Source: Gp13-AA77 sp035946735 (GTDB lineage: Bacteria; Acidobacteriota; Terriglobia; UBA7540). Taken from it: DNA of 64,000 bases. The position numbers and the translations under genes are program-made. Below, piece after piece: positions 43,352 through 52,230 of the stretch (its first letter is position 1; the number at the start of each line of letters is the position of its first letter). Location of the stretch: positions 28,282 to 92,281 of the forward strand of contig DASYYZ010000005.1 in assembly GCA_035946735.1 (NCBI GenBank). Reading direction: 5' to 3'. The notes under the pieces are model-generated. The model saw nothing but the letters and a program-made list of their open reading frames with translations, did no database searches and had not been told where the DNA came from.

Positions 43352-46300
43352 AGCCCAGATGTTTCTGACCGAGGTCGTCTTTCTTGCCAGCGTGTTTCTT
43401 GCTGGCGCGACAAACTCCTGGTCACAGCTCAACACGACCACGATCGGTGGCACGGTGACCGACAGCACTGGAGCGGCTGTCCCTGACGCAACCGTAACAA
43501 TCACCAATGAGGGCACGCAGACTCCCTCGGTGATGGAGACGAATTCGGATGGCAACTTTATAGCTCCGGGATTGCCGGTGGGAACGTACACGGTTTCGGT
43601 GCAGAAAGCTGGATTCCAGGCCTATCGGCAGACCGGCGTGGCAACACACCCCTCTCAGGTGACTTCAGTAGATGCGGTGTTGACAATCGGATCGGTTTCC
43701 ACCCAGGTGCACGTCTCGGCCAGCGCCGTGCAGGTGCAAACGGCTACTCCGGAGGTTTCGAGCGAGGTTTCCGAGAAACAGGTGCAAACGCTTCCGCTAA
43801 ATGGCCGAAATTTCCAGAGCCTCTCGGCTCTAATGCCTGGGGTCACCAACATGTCGCCCGATACCGCCCAAGTTCAGGGAGGATTCCTTCAGACCAACGC
43901 CATGTCCGTCAATGGGATGGGGATAACAGGAAGCAACTATTACGTTGACGGAATCTGGGACATGAATATCGGCGACATGCTGCAGCTTTCGATCACGCCG
44001 AACCCGGACAGCATCGAAGAGGTCCGAGTTCTTCAAAACAATTACAGCGCGCAGTACGGCATGTTCGGGGCAAATCAGATCTTGGTCCAAACCAAGAGCG
44101 GAACCGACAGATTCCATGGCAGCGCCTGGGAATACCTCCGAAACGACGCGCTCAATGCGCGAAACTTTTTCAGCCCCGTTGTTCCGCCCCTGAAACAGAA
44201 CATCTTCGGCTTCACGCTCGGGGGACCCGTTTACATCCCCGGCCACTACAACACGGATAAGAAGAAAACGTTTTTCTTTGTTACCGAACAGTGGGCCCGC
44301 CAGATTATCGGATTCACGGGTACCAGCGCAGGCGTATCCACGGCCACGGCTCCGACCGGGGCCGATCCGACAGCGGCGATGCGCAACGGCGCCTTTAACA
44401 CTGCCATCACCGATCCGACAACGGGCCAGCCTTTTCCCCAAACGTCGCCCGGCGTATATCAGATTCCCCAGTCAAGGATCAATCCAGACGCCTTGACTTT
44501 TCTCAACGCTATGGCGCCGCTGCCCAATAACCCGGCTGGGGGATTCAACAACTACATCAATCTCAATCCTGAGGTTAACCACACGCGTGACATCGAAGGC
44601 AAGGTGAATCACATTTTCAGCGATAATCTGCGCATGATGGCTGAGTACTTTACGAATTTTCAGCTGAACAGCAATCCCAACGACACTTTTTTGGGATCGC
44701 CGTATAGTGTGAACCGCGCCGATGTTACAACCCACGACCAGTTGGCCCAGTTACAGCTGACCTGGATTCCCAAGTCCACGATGGTCAATACCGTCAGCGT
44801 GAACATGAACAACTACGTCGTGAATCTCCTAACGGCAGGCACCTTCGAGCAAAGCCAGATTCCGAACTTCCACGAGACTTTACCGTTTCAGGGGTTCCTT
44901 TCCGAGCGGCTGCCGCAAGTGCAGTTTGCCGGAGGTTGGGCACCGATCGGCCAGTCAACGAGTGTCCCCTCGCCGCACTCGAGCAATTTGAACGACACGC
45001 TGTCCGACGACTGGAGCTGGCTGCAAGGGAATCATTATGTTCAGGCCGGCATGGTGGTTTCTTTAGGCACGGCGCGCGAAAACACGTTCTCGGCCAGCAA
45101 CGGGGAGTGGTTCTTTAGCGGCCAGTTTACGGGGAATCCGATCGCCGATTACCTGCTTGGCGACGCGGCGAGTTTTACGCAGGCGAGCACGGTCATACGG
45201 GGCTATATCCATTACCCGCTCTATTCGCCATACGTGCAGGACCGGTGGAAGGTCAATCGTCATCTCACTGTTACAGCGGGACTTCGCTACGAGTTTTTGC
45301 CGTCCCCGCACCCGCAACGTGCACTAGCCGCCAATTTTATTCCTTCCCTGTATAATCCGGCTCAAGCCCCGATCGTGAATTCCGACGGTACGATCACGCC
45401 GACCCCAGGCTACAATCCGGTGAACGGATTAGTTTACAACGGAGTGAATGGCGCACCTGTGAACTTCACTACCTCGCACCAGAACGATTGGGCTCCCACC
45501 GTGGGCTTCGCGTGGGACGTATTTGGCAACGGGAAAACGTCGCTCCGCGGGGGCTATGGAATCACTTACACGACGGTGCCGACTTCAAATGACTGCAGTT
45601 TTAACTGCGTCGACGCCCCTCCCGTGATCACGACCCTAACGTTGATCACGCCAAAGTTTCCCAGCCCGGTCGGTGCGGCAGCGTCACCTCCCGGGGCGCC
45701 TGGTATCGCCGCGCAGGACCTGAACTTCTATCCCGCCCAACAGGTCCAGACTTACAGCCTTAGCCTCGAACACCAGTTTCCGGGCAACTGGCTGCTGTCG
45801 GTCGCGGGGGCTGGAAACGCTGTCCGCCATATGAACAGCAACATTAACATCAATCAACCCTTGCCGGATCCTCCTTACGATTTCAATCCGATCATCAATG
45901 GCGGCACAGTATTTCCGTACGTCTATTCTCCCTATTTAGGCTATGCCAACATCACCCAGGCGACGAACGCGCTGACACAGAATTGGAACGCGCTCGAAGT
46001 CAACCTGCGTCATCCAATCGGTCACAACCTCTTTCTGACCTCGTCCTATACCTGGCAGCACTGCCTGTCAGAGGCCCGGGGGAGTGCGTTCATAGGCCCA
46101 AGCGTCCAGGATTCCTACCATCCCTCTCAGAATTACGGTACCTGCGGCACGAATGTGTTCAACGTCTGGACAAGTAGTCTAATCTATAGCCTTCCATGGT
46201 TCAGAGGAACAACAGGCCTGGTGAATCAGGCTCTGGGAGGCTGGCAGTTCTCCGACATAACGACCGTCCAGAGCGGATTCGCGCTGGATCCTGGGTTGGC

Positions 46301-46664
46301 CACCGCAACGCCCGGACTGGCAACCCGCCCGGATCGGGTGCCCGGTACGAGTGCGACGGGGCCGAAAACGCTACAGGAATGGTTTAATACCAACGCTTTT
46401 GCGGCTCCAGCGGCAGGTTATTTTGGCAATGCCGCGCCAGGCTCCATCATCGGACCCGGGGTCTTCAATTTTGACATGGCGCTTTACAAGGACTTCAGGG
46501 TGAAGGAGGACGTCAATTTCCAGTTCCGCGCGGAAGCGTTCAACATCTTCAACCGCGCCAACTTTGCCGGGGTGCAGACGGCTTATGGCGCCGGGAACTT
46601 CGGAGCGGTGACCGCGGCACTCGATCCGCGCATTTTCGAATTCGCATTGCGGTTCCAATTCTGA
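43341..46664 (+). CDS. Oar-like TonB-dependent receptor 2
   Basis: I place the start at the GTG at 43341, 5 nt after GGAGGT, giving 1107 residues. A signal peptide (FLTEVVFLASVFLAGATNSW) leads to a carboxypeptidase-regulatory-like domain (IGGTVTDSTGAAVPDATVTI). The plug has LNGRNFQSLSALMPGV and MFGANQILVQTKSGTDRFHG, and the barrel ends FEFALRFQF. It should import a large ligand across the outer membrane with TonB. The longer frame to 43287 runs through the promoter and was rejected. Expression is from the TTGACA/TATACC promoter under operator S1, divergent from the cytochrome operon with site S5. This ties it to the regulon of the catabolic locus. Confidence 0.93.
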   Translation: MSRRAQMFLTEVVFLASVFLAGATNSWSQLNTTTIGGTVTDSTGAAVPDATVTITNEGTQTPSVMETNSDGNFIAPGLPVGTYTVSVQKAGFQAYRQTGVATHPSQVTSVDAVLTIGSVSTQVHVSASAVQVQTATPEVSSEVSEKQVQTLPLNGRNFQSLSALMPGVTNMSPDTAQVQGGFLQTNAMSVNGMGITGSNYYVDGIWDMNIGDMLQLSITPNPDSIEEVRVLQNNYSAQYGMFGANQILVQTKSGTDRFHGSAWEYLRNDALNARNFFSPVVPPLKQNIFGFTLGGPVYIPGHYNTDKKKTFFFVTEQWARQIIGFTGTSAGVSTATAPTGADPTAAMRNGAFNTAITDPTTGQPFPQTSPGVYQIPQSRINPDALTFLNAMAPLPNNPAGGFNNYINLNPEVNHTRDIEGKVNHIFSDNLRMMAEYFTNFQLNSNPNDTFLGSPYSVNRADVTTHDQLAQLQLTWIPKSTMVNTVSVNMNNYVVNLLTAGTFEQSQIPNFHETLPFQGFLSERLPQVQFAGGWAPIGQSTSVPSPHSSNLNDTLSDDWSWLQGNHYVQAGMVVSLGTARENTFSASNGEWFFSGQFTGNPIADYLLGDAASFTQASTVIRGYIHYPLYSPYVQDRWKVNRHLTVTAGLRYEFLPSPHPQRALAANFIPSLYNPAQAPIVNSDGTITPTPGYNPVNGLVYNGVNGAPVNFTTSHQNDWAPTVGFAWDVFGNGKTSLRGGYGITYTTVPTSNDCSFNCVDAPPVITTLTLITPKFPSPVGAAASPPGAPGIAAQDLNFYPAQQVQTYSLSLEHQFPGNWLLSVAGAGNAVRHMNSNININQPLPDPPYDFNPIINGGTVFPYVYSPYLGYANITQATNALTQNWNALEVNLRHPIGHNLFLTSSYTWQHCLSEARGSAFIGPSVQDSYHPSQNYGTCGTNVFNVWTSSLIYSLPWFRGTTGLVNQALGGWQFSDITTVQSGFALDPGLATATPGLATRPDRVPGTSATGPKTLQEWFNTNAFAAPAAGYFGNAAPGSIIGPGVFNFDMALYKDFRVKEDVNFQFRAEAFNIFNRANFAGVQTAYGAGNFGAVTAALDPRIFEFALRFQF

Positions 46665-46757
46665 GCGTTGACTCAGGAAGGATTACAAAACATAGTGAGG
46701 GCTGGCTGCGAGGAAGGGCAGGGCTTTCAGCGGCGCCGGTCGGAGGCGATCAATTGA

Positions 46758-46808
46758 GGGGCTTTAGCCGCTGGAGCCAATCTGGCGAGTTCCAGGGGCT
46801 AAAGCCCC
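46758..46808. repeat. GGGGCTAAAGCCCC-type inverted repeat
   Basis: GGGCTTTAGCC (46758-46768) and the palindrome GGGGCTAAAGCCCC (46795-46808) form nested inverted repeats. A diverged copy, GGGGCTCAAGCCC, follows at about 46833-46845. Short palindromes of this type are dispersed between genes in many Acidobacteriota and Chloroflexota (from memory). It follows the receptor stop by about 95 bp. Confidence 0.6.
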
Positions 46809-47139
46809 ACCTATCCTTGGTTCGCTTTCGGCGGGGCTCAAGCCCGCGCCCGTCGCCGAACCGTTACTCTGATATGTAGTCCTCACTAACCGTTCTCGCG
46901 CGGGTTTGGTATGGTCACGCCGCAAGCGTCTCACGGCCCGCCAGGCGTACATCAGCCGAGGCCCTCTGTACGATGTGGACTAGCATCGATATGCTTTTTC
47001 GAAACCGAGTTAGCACAGATTGACTCTACGCTGCCGGAGAATCCTTCCCCCAAGAAGCGGCTAAATCACAGCGCGACGAATTCTGGCGTTGCGCTAAAAT
47101 GAACGGGATAAACAACCGCCTCAGGCCGAGGCTACTGGG
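46809..47139. other. intergenic region before the TPR gene
   Basis: About 330 bp without a recognisable gene. A partial match to the operator family, GGTATGGTCACGC at 46908-46920 (plus strand), is present but the second half-site is degenerate and no -35 box lies at the right distance. The promoter of the TPR gene at 47140 should be here. Confidence 0.35.
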
Positions 47140-49329
47140 ATGCTGCCTGTCCGCGCTGGGCTTTGCGCCTGCCTCAAATTGAGTCTGCTCGCCATTGTTA
47201 GCGCTTCTGCCGGAGCGGCGGCGTACCCCCAGAAAAGTGACTCATGCCTGGACAGTTCAGCGGTTCAAAAGCTGGTTGCCGAGGGTCTCGACGCCAATCG
47301 TCCCTACGTTCAGCGTAAGAACGCTTACCAAGAAGCCATCAGGCAGTGCCCCGGCCAGCGCACCCTCTACCACCTCATTGCGGTTCTGGCACTCCAAAAT
47401 CATGACTTCTCCGATCAGCTTCGCTGGGCGAGAAGCGGATTGAACCTTTGGCCGGACGACCCTCAGCTTCAGCTCGACGAGGCTATCGCCCTTGTGTCCG
47501 GAGGGCACATGGAAGACTCGTTGCCGGTGCTGACGCGCCTACCCCCGTCGGCGGAGAGCGAGTTTTATCTAGGGATGGCCGAACGCGCTCTGGGCGATCA
47601 TAAAGCGGCCCAGGCGGCGCTTTCGAAGGCTTTTGATCTGGGCTTCCCGGACCCTTATGTCCTCTATGTTCTGATCGAACAGGATCGCGACCTGCGCGAT
47701 AAAGAAGCTGGGCTGCGTGACTTCCAGATTCTCGCTAAGCGTTTTCCGAATTCTGGGTGGCTGCACGTTGTGCTGGGCGACGCCTATATGAGCCGCTACG
47801 AGGATTCGAGCGCCCAGTCCGAATACAGGCAGGCGCTTGAGATCGATCCGCGTCTGCCGATTATCCACTTCCAGCTCGGCATCCTCGCGTTCAGCCACGA
47901 TAATCGGTCCCTGGCCGCCGATGAGTTTCGCAAGGAAATCGATGTGGACCCTGCCTTTGGCGATGCCTATCTTTACCTGGGGCTGATCCAACGACGAGAG
48001 GGCAACAGTCAGGAAGCGCTACCGTTGCTTGAGCGCGCAGTGGCTCTGGAACCGAGTTCGCCGCTACCCTATCGCGCGCTCGCCGTGGCACAAATCAATT
48101 TGAATCTGACGGACGCAGCCAGCGCGACTCTGCGGGAGGCGAAAAGACGCTTTCCCTCGGAGCCGGCTTTCGCAGCGCAACTTGCGGTTCTTTTGAAGCA
48201 GATGGGTCGCCCCGCCGAGGCTCAGGAAGAGTCGGCCTTAGCTGAGACACTGAGCCGTAAAGCTAACCCGCCTCTCCAACCAGCCGGGGAAGTAGTTGCG
48301 AGAGAAGAGAAATCGAGCGTGCGCGTTCCCGTCAGGGCGAATGCCGCCACTTCCGCGGCTTTGCTCGCTCCTCCCGAGCCGGACGGTGCTTCGCCCCAGG
48401 CTGATCCCGAGAAGAGTCTTAGCCAATCCTCCGCAACAGTGTTTGATGAGCTCAAAGGATGCCTCGAACGGGAAGATAGCGCTTGCGCTGCTTCGGCCTT
48501 GGCCGCCATCCGCGATCCCAGCATTCTCGGAACAGGCGACTATCTCGAGCTGAAGGCCCAAGCCCTCGGGCTTCTACAACGCAAACCGGAGGCTCTGGCG
48601 GCAGTCCAGGCGGCAATCGAGCGCAACCCTGGCCAACCCCATTTCCTGATCACGGAGGGACGCATATGCCTGCGCTTCGGTCAGCCTGTGGATGCAATCA
48701 CTTCCTTCCTGAAGGCAGCGAAGCTGGAGCCGGATTCCCCGGCCCCGCTCTATTTCCTCGGAACAAGTTTTTTTCTCCTTGCCCAGCGCACCCATTCACC
48801 CGACTACTATAGCCGCGCGGTGAATCACTTCAAACTGGCGCTCCAGGCTTCGCCAGATTACCATCGCGCCGAGTTCATGCTGGGTGTTATCGATGCTGTG
48901 CAGTCCCGGCTGGACGATGCCAAGAATCATCTGCAACGCGCCATCCAGTTAGACCCATCGAACCCGTACTACCACCTCCACTATGGAATCCTACTGAAGC
49001 ACGAGGGAGATGATCACGGAGCTTTGGGCGAATTGAAAACCGCGGAGGAACTGAACTCCTCCTACGCGTTAACGTATTTCGAACTGGGAACGGTTTATGA
49101 AAGGCTGGGGCAATACGGAGAAGCCAGAAGCCAGCTTCAGGCGGCGCTCAAATTAAATCCGGGTCTCTCCACTCCTTATTATCACCTTGGGGCCGTATAC
49201 GCCCATCTCGGAAACGCGACGGAATCCAAGGCGGCATACGCAAAATTCAACCTGATGAAGGAGCAAACTGAACAGCCGAGCTCCGATCCGGCCGCCTCGG
49301 CCATTGCTGACGAGGATCGCGATCGTTAA
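47140..49329 (+). CDS. secreted TPR-repeat protein 3
   Basis: The 729-residue protein has a signal peptide (LKLSLLAIVSASAGAAAYPQ) followed by two blocks of tetratricopeptide repeats. The first block covers about residues 70-370 (FYLGMAERALGDHKAAQAAL, AYLYLGLIQRREGNSQEALP). The second covers 450-715 (FLITEGRICLRFGQPVDAIT, TYFELGTVYERLGQYGEARS). They are separated by a charged, Ala/Glu-rich linker with little predicted fold (about 375-440). It likely scaffolds an outer-membrane or periplasmic complex, perhaps with receptor 2 encoded upstream. Its stop overlaps the convergent isomerase gene by 4 nt. Confidence 0.85.
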   Translation: MLPVRAGLCACLKLSLLAIVSASAGAAAYPQKSDSCLDSSAVQKLVAEGLDANRPYVQRKNAYQEAIRQCPGQRTLYHLIAVLALQNHDFSDQLRWARSGLNLWPDDPQLQLDEAIALVSGGHMEDSLPVLTRLPPSAESEFYLGMAERALGDHKAAQAALSKAFDLGFPDPYVLYVLIEQDRDLRDKEAGLRDFQILAKRFPNSGWLHVVLGDAYMSRYEDSSAQSEYRQALEIDPRLPIIHFQLGILAFSHDNRSLAADEFRKEIDVDPAFGDAYLYLGLIQRREGNSQEALPLLERAVALEPSSPLPYRALAVAQINLNLTDAASATLREAKRRFPSEPAFAAQLAVLLKQMGRPAEAQEESALAETLSRKANPPLQPAGEVVAREEKSSVRVPVRANAATSAALLAPPEPDGASPQADPEKSLSQSSATVFDELKGCLEREDSACAASALAAIRDPSILGTGDYLELKAQALGLLQRKPEALAAVQAAIERNPGQPHFLITEGRICLRFGQPVDAITSFLKAAKLEPDSPAPLYFLGTSFFLLAQRTHSPDYYSRAVNHFKLALQASPDYHRAEFMLGVIDAVQSRLDDAKNHLQRAIQLDPSNPYYHLHYGILLKHEGDDHGALGELKTAEELNSSYALTYFELGTVYERLGQYGEARSQLQAALKLNPGLSTPYYHLGAVYAHLGNATESKAAYAKFNLMKEQTEQPSSDPAASAIADEDRDR

Positions 49330-50165
49330 TTCGCTATGTCGGCAGAGCGAAGCAGGTCGCGGAGCAGAATGGTCTCGCTGATGTTGTCCACCTCGTTGCA
49401 GTGCATCCACTCGATCCACACGTATTCAAGGGCAATGAAGCCGGTGTAACCGGTCTGCTTCATTTTGCGGAGCACGCGCGGATAGTCGACCACGTTCTCC
49501 TTCATCGCGGCTTGGAGCTTGCCTTTACAAGCGCCGCGTGCGTGAAAGTGGGAGGCGTGTTCAACGAGAGGCTCCACCTCTCCGTCAGGGATGCCCTGGC
49601 AGGCAAAGTGGCAATAGTCGAGGGTGAGGGAAAGTCCGGGGCACATCCGCAAGAGACGAACCGCGAGAGCCGGCGTCGAGCTCACGGATCCCAGGTGGGG
49701 CTCGATGCCCAAAATCACGCCCGCCTTTTTCGCGGCATCCACGCGCCAGGCAAGTTCCTCGGCCGATCTCATGAGCGACGCGTCGTATCCCTCTTGAGGA
49801 AAATGAACGCCGGGTAGGAGCGTCAAATGGGGCGCGCCGCAGGCTTCGCTGAAGTCCAGAATGCGATTAAAAAACTCGCTGGCCCTGCGCCGCACCGATT
49901 CGTCCGGGTCATTGAGTGCGTTCTGTTCCGCAGCCGCTGCGGCCTGTCCGAAAACGTCAGAGATTCCGACCGCGTTAGCGCGCAGTTCTGCCATGACTCG
50001 GGTGGCCCATTCGGCTGGGTTCGCCAGGACAACGGTGGGATCGAGATGCGACCGGTCCTGGAAGAGGGAAACATCAATAGCCTCGGCGCCCAGATCGCGG
50101 CCCAATCGAACGGTTTGTTCCCAACGAAGCTTGGGGAAGGTGAAGTCGCACGTCGAAAGCTTCAT
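49326..50165 (-). CDS. sugar isomerase/epimerase (xylose isomerase-like TIM barrel)
   Basis: The ATG at 50165 (MKLSTCDFTFPKLRWEQTV) has AGGA 8 nt upstream and gives 279 residues. Metal-binding residues of the AP-endonuclease-2/xylose-isomerase-like family are visible: LGIEPHLGS (Glu), LTLDYCHFACQG (Asp, His), HFHARGACKGK (His) and the terminal GFIALEYVWIEW (Glu). Members isomerise or epimerise sugars, keto-sugars or hydroxypyruvate. The precise substrate is unknown. A longer frame to 50276 lies inside the GntR gene and was rejected. It is co-transcribed with the GntR regulator, 16 bp apart, which suggests that the regulator controls catabolism of a carbohydrate acid. Confidence 0.88.
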   Translation of the reverse strand: MKLSTCDFTFPKLRWEQTVRLGRDLGAEAIDVSLFQDRSHLDPTVVLANPAEWATRVMAELRANAVGISDVFGQAAAAAEQNALNDPDESVRRRASEFFNRILDFSEACGAPHLTLLPGVHFPQEGYDASLMRSAEELAWRVDAAKKAGVILGIEPHLGSVSSTPALAVRLLRMCPGLSLTLDYCHFACQGIPDGEVEPLVEHASHFHARGACKGKLQAAMKENVVDYPRVLRKMKQTGYTGFIALEYVWIEWMHCNEVDNISETILLRDLLRSADIAN

Positions 50166-50181
50166 CAACGTTCCTGATAGC

Positions 50182-50907
50182 TCAGGTTTGGATGACCTGG
50201 GCAACGAGGTCCCGCTTGAAGGATTCGATGTTCTCTCGCACCGCACGGCGAGCTTCATCGGGATTTCGTTTTTCAATGGCGCTCAAGATCTTCTGATGAT
50301 ATTGGATGCCGTGCTTTCGCTCTTCCGGATCGTTGTGAATTTTTTCCCAAATTCCCATCATGGCGCCCGAAATCGCGTCAAACAACATAACGAAGAGTTC
50401 GTTGTGTGTGGCTCGCGCCAGGCCGGAATGAAATTCCAGATCGAGATTCATAAACCTCGTCACGTTGCCATCGAGGATGCCCTCCATGTCACGAAGATTC
50501 TGCTTGAACTCTTCGATCTCTTCTTCCGTGGCGTTGAGAGCAGCCAGTCCGGCAATTTCGACCTCAATTAGCCTTCTGAGTTCTACCAGGTTTCCAAGAA
50601 CCGCTTGAGCGTGCCATCCCAGGCAGATTTGGAGGGATCTCCGCACCGCATCAAGATTAGGCCGGCTGACGAACGTGCCTCGGCCGGTAATTTCTTCCAC
50701 TAGCCCGAGCGCAGAGAGATGCTTCATGGCCTCGCGCAGAACGGTTCGACTTACACCCAGCTGCTCGCAGAGCTGCCGCTCTGGGGGTAACTTGGAGCCT
50801 GGCTCCAGTTTCTTTCCCAGAATCAACCCTTGCAGGCGCTCAACCACGCGTACCCACGTCTTCGGCGGACGCTCGACCGCCTCGATCGTCAGGTTGCTGT
50901 CCATCAC
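50182..50907 (-). CDS. GntR-family regulator, FadR/FCD subfamily
   Basis: The 241-residue protein has an N-terminal winged helix (GSKLPPERQLCEQLGVSRTV then LREAMKHLSALGLVE) and an all-helical FCD ligand domain. Likely metal or effector ligands are in FMNLDLEFHSGLARATHNEL and GIQYHQKILSAI. FadR-type regulators bind sugar acids, organic acids or acyl-CoA and usually recognise operators with TGGT...ACCA half-sites. It lies between the isomerase and SDR genes, inside the set of promoters that carry the repeated GGTATNNNGGTCTACC site. It is the only DNA-binding protein encoded between 40 and 63 kb and so the best candidate to bind it. Start could be 50907 or the next codon, 50904. Confidence 0.93.
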   Translation of the reverse strand: MMDSNLTIEAVERPPKTWVRVVERLQGLILGKKLEPGSKLPPERQLCEQLGVSRTVLREAMKHLSALGLVEEITGRGTFVSRPNLDAVRRSLQICLGWHAQAVLGNLVELRRLIEVEIAGLAALNATEEEIEEFKQNLRDMEGILDGNVTRFMNLDLEFHSGLARATHNELFVMLFDAISGAMMGIWEKIHNDPEERKHGIQYHQKILSAIEKRNPDEARRAVRENIESFKRDLVAQVIQT

Positions 50908-51106
50908 AGGAATACCAGCCCTTCAACTCGAAATTGAAATCGATCCCGTTCCCGGCTTCTGATTGTGGGTTCGAAACCGCATTATTGGCACCGGTTTGGG
51001 CACTCTGCTCCGTAAGCCGGCACCCAAGGAATAACCACCCTGTGCCTCAGCGCCGCACTTGGGAAATCGGTCAGAGAAAGCCGCGAACCTGCCTGCCCGG
51101 ACTCCG

Positions 51107-51871
51107 CTAAACGGCTGTGTAGCCGCCGTCGACCATGAGGGAGGTGCCGGTGATGTAGGACGCCTCATCCGAAGCCAGGAAGAGAATGGCCGAGGCTATT
51201 TCTCGGGGATCACCTAGCCTCTTGAGAAGCGTGCGGGCGCCTTCTTCCGCCTTGAACTGTTCCAGGGTTAAACCGATCTTTTCCATGTGTCCGATCGAAG
51301 CCGGCGTCAGAATCGTGCCTGGGCACACACAGTTTACACGGATTCCATGCGAGGCCAGGTCCATGGCCATGTTCCTGGTGATCTGAAGAATGGCGCCCTT
51401 AGTCGCGCTGTAAGTGAAACAATCCGGTTCGGCGATCCAACTCGAAATGGAGCCCAGGTTCACGATCGCGCCGCCATTCTTTTTCATTTCAGCACTCGCA
51501 TACTTGGTGCAGAACACCATTCCCATGACGTTGACCGCGAATGAGTGCCGCCACTCTTCGGCACTGGCCGAGAAGCCTTTCAAAACAAACACCGCTGCGT
51601 CGTTAACAAGAATGTCGACTCGTCCGAACCGCTGCAGCGCCTCTTCGGTGATGTTCCGGGCGTGATCCTCCTGTGAAACGTCGGCGGGCACGAATACCGC
51701 CTCGCCCCCGTCGTTTCGGATCAACGACACAGTCTCTTGACCACGAGCTTCATCGATGTCGGCTACGACCACTCGGGCGCCATTCTCGGCGAAGAGCCGG
51801 GCAGTGGCTTGGCCGATCCCGGAGGCGCCACCCGTGATAATCGCCACTTTATTCTTCAGTCGCATCGTCAA
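51107..51871 (-). CDS. short-chain dehydrogenase/reductase
   Basis: The 254-residue protein is a classical SDR: NAD(P)-binding TGGASGIGQATA near the N-terminus, VVVADID (Asp favouring NAD+), the catalytic Ser in NLGSISSW, Tyr/Lys in YSATKGA, and C-terminal GTSLMVDGGYTAV. Such enzymes oxidise sugar acids, polyols or hydroxy acids. It is the first gene after operator site S4 on the minus strand and is 199 bp from the GntR gene, which may be in the same transcript. A start six bases later at 51865 is equally possible. It likely takes part in the same pathway as the isomerase and the enolase-superfamily enzyme. Confidence 0.93.
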   Translation of the reverse strand: MTMRLKNKVAIITGGASGIGQATARLFAENGARVVVADIDEARGQETVSLIRNDGGEAVFVPADVSQEDHARNITEEALQRFGRVDILVNDAAVFVLKGFSASAEEWRHSFAVNVMGMVFCTKYASAEMKKNGGAIVNLGSISSWIAEPDCFTYSATKGAILQITRNMAMDLASHGIRVNCVCPGTILTPASIGHMEKIGLTLEQFKAEEGARTLLKRLGDPREIASAILFLASDEASYITGTSLMVDGGYTAV

Positions 51872-51954
51872 TTTCCGCCGCCACTACTTTCTACCTGAGC
51901 CGGGCTCATGCGAACGGAAAGGATGCAGAACGCGTTCGGCCGTACGGCAAAGGC

Positions 51955-51970
51955 GGTAGACCATAATACC
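51955..51970 (-). promoter_or_regulatory. operator-like site S4 upstream of the SDR gene
   Basis: On the minus strand this reads GGTATTATGGTCTACC, with TATTAT as a good -10 box (51963-51968) and about 90 bp to the SDR start. With flanks it matches S1 in 19 of 22 positions. No clear -35 box is seen 17 bp upstream. Confidence 0.7.
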
Positions 51971-52074
51971 AAATAGAAGTGCCGGTGAGCGGGCAACGAA
52001 AGGATTTTTAGAACCGATTACAGCCGGTCAACGCAAGTACGGTTCCTGGATTTGAGGGCTTCTTGTTCGAACCC

Positions 52075-52103
52075 TTGACAAGATGGCATCCTGATAGTAT
52101 GGT
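52075..52103 (+). promoter_or_regulatory. sigma70 promoter of the PLP-dependent dehydratase gene
   Basis: TTGACA (52075-52080), 17 bp and TATGGT (52098-52103). The layout is the same as at 43268 and 54569. The leader to the start at 52231 is about 120 nt. Site S3 covers the -10 box. Confidence 0.7.
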
Positions 52104-52115
52104 CTACTAGTCTGC
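52098..52115 (+). promoter_or_regulatory. operator-like site S3
   Basis: TATGGTCTACTAGTCTGC matches site S2 (TATGGTCTACCGGTCTAG) in 14 of 18 positions and starts at the same offset within the promoter. It is divergent from site S4, 128 bp away, so both strands of this intergenic region are probably controlled together. Confidence 0.65.
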
Positions 52116-52230
52116 TCATATCTCGCGCGTCCGGGCCTGCGGGCCCCGCAAGTAGGGACTCATGGCAAGCAGAAGTTTTTAGCGGGCGCTTCCGCACGTT
52201 CGTGCCATATCTTCAACGGGTTCACAAGCC

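Noticed and set aside
46908..46920. GGTATGGTCACGC as a further operator upstream of TPR protein 3
   Set aside because: Only the first half matches sites S2/S3 and there is no -35 box at the required distance. It is kept as a note and not counted in the regulon.
50965..50985. GGTTCGAAACC resembling a tRNA T-arm
   Set aside because: No acceptor, D or anticodon arm can be drawn around it.
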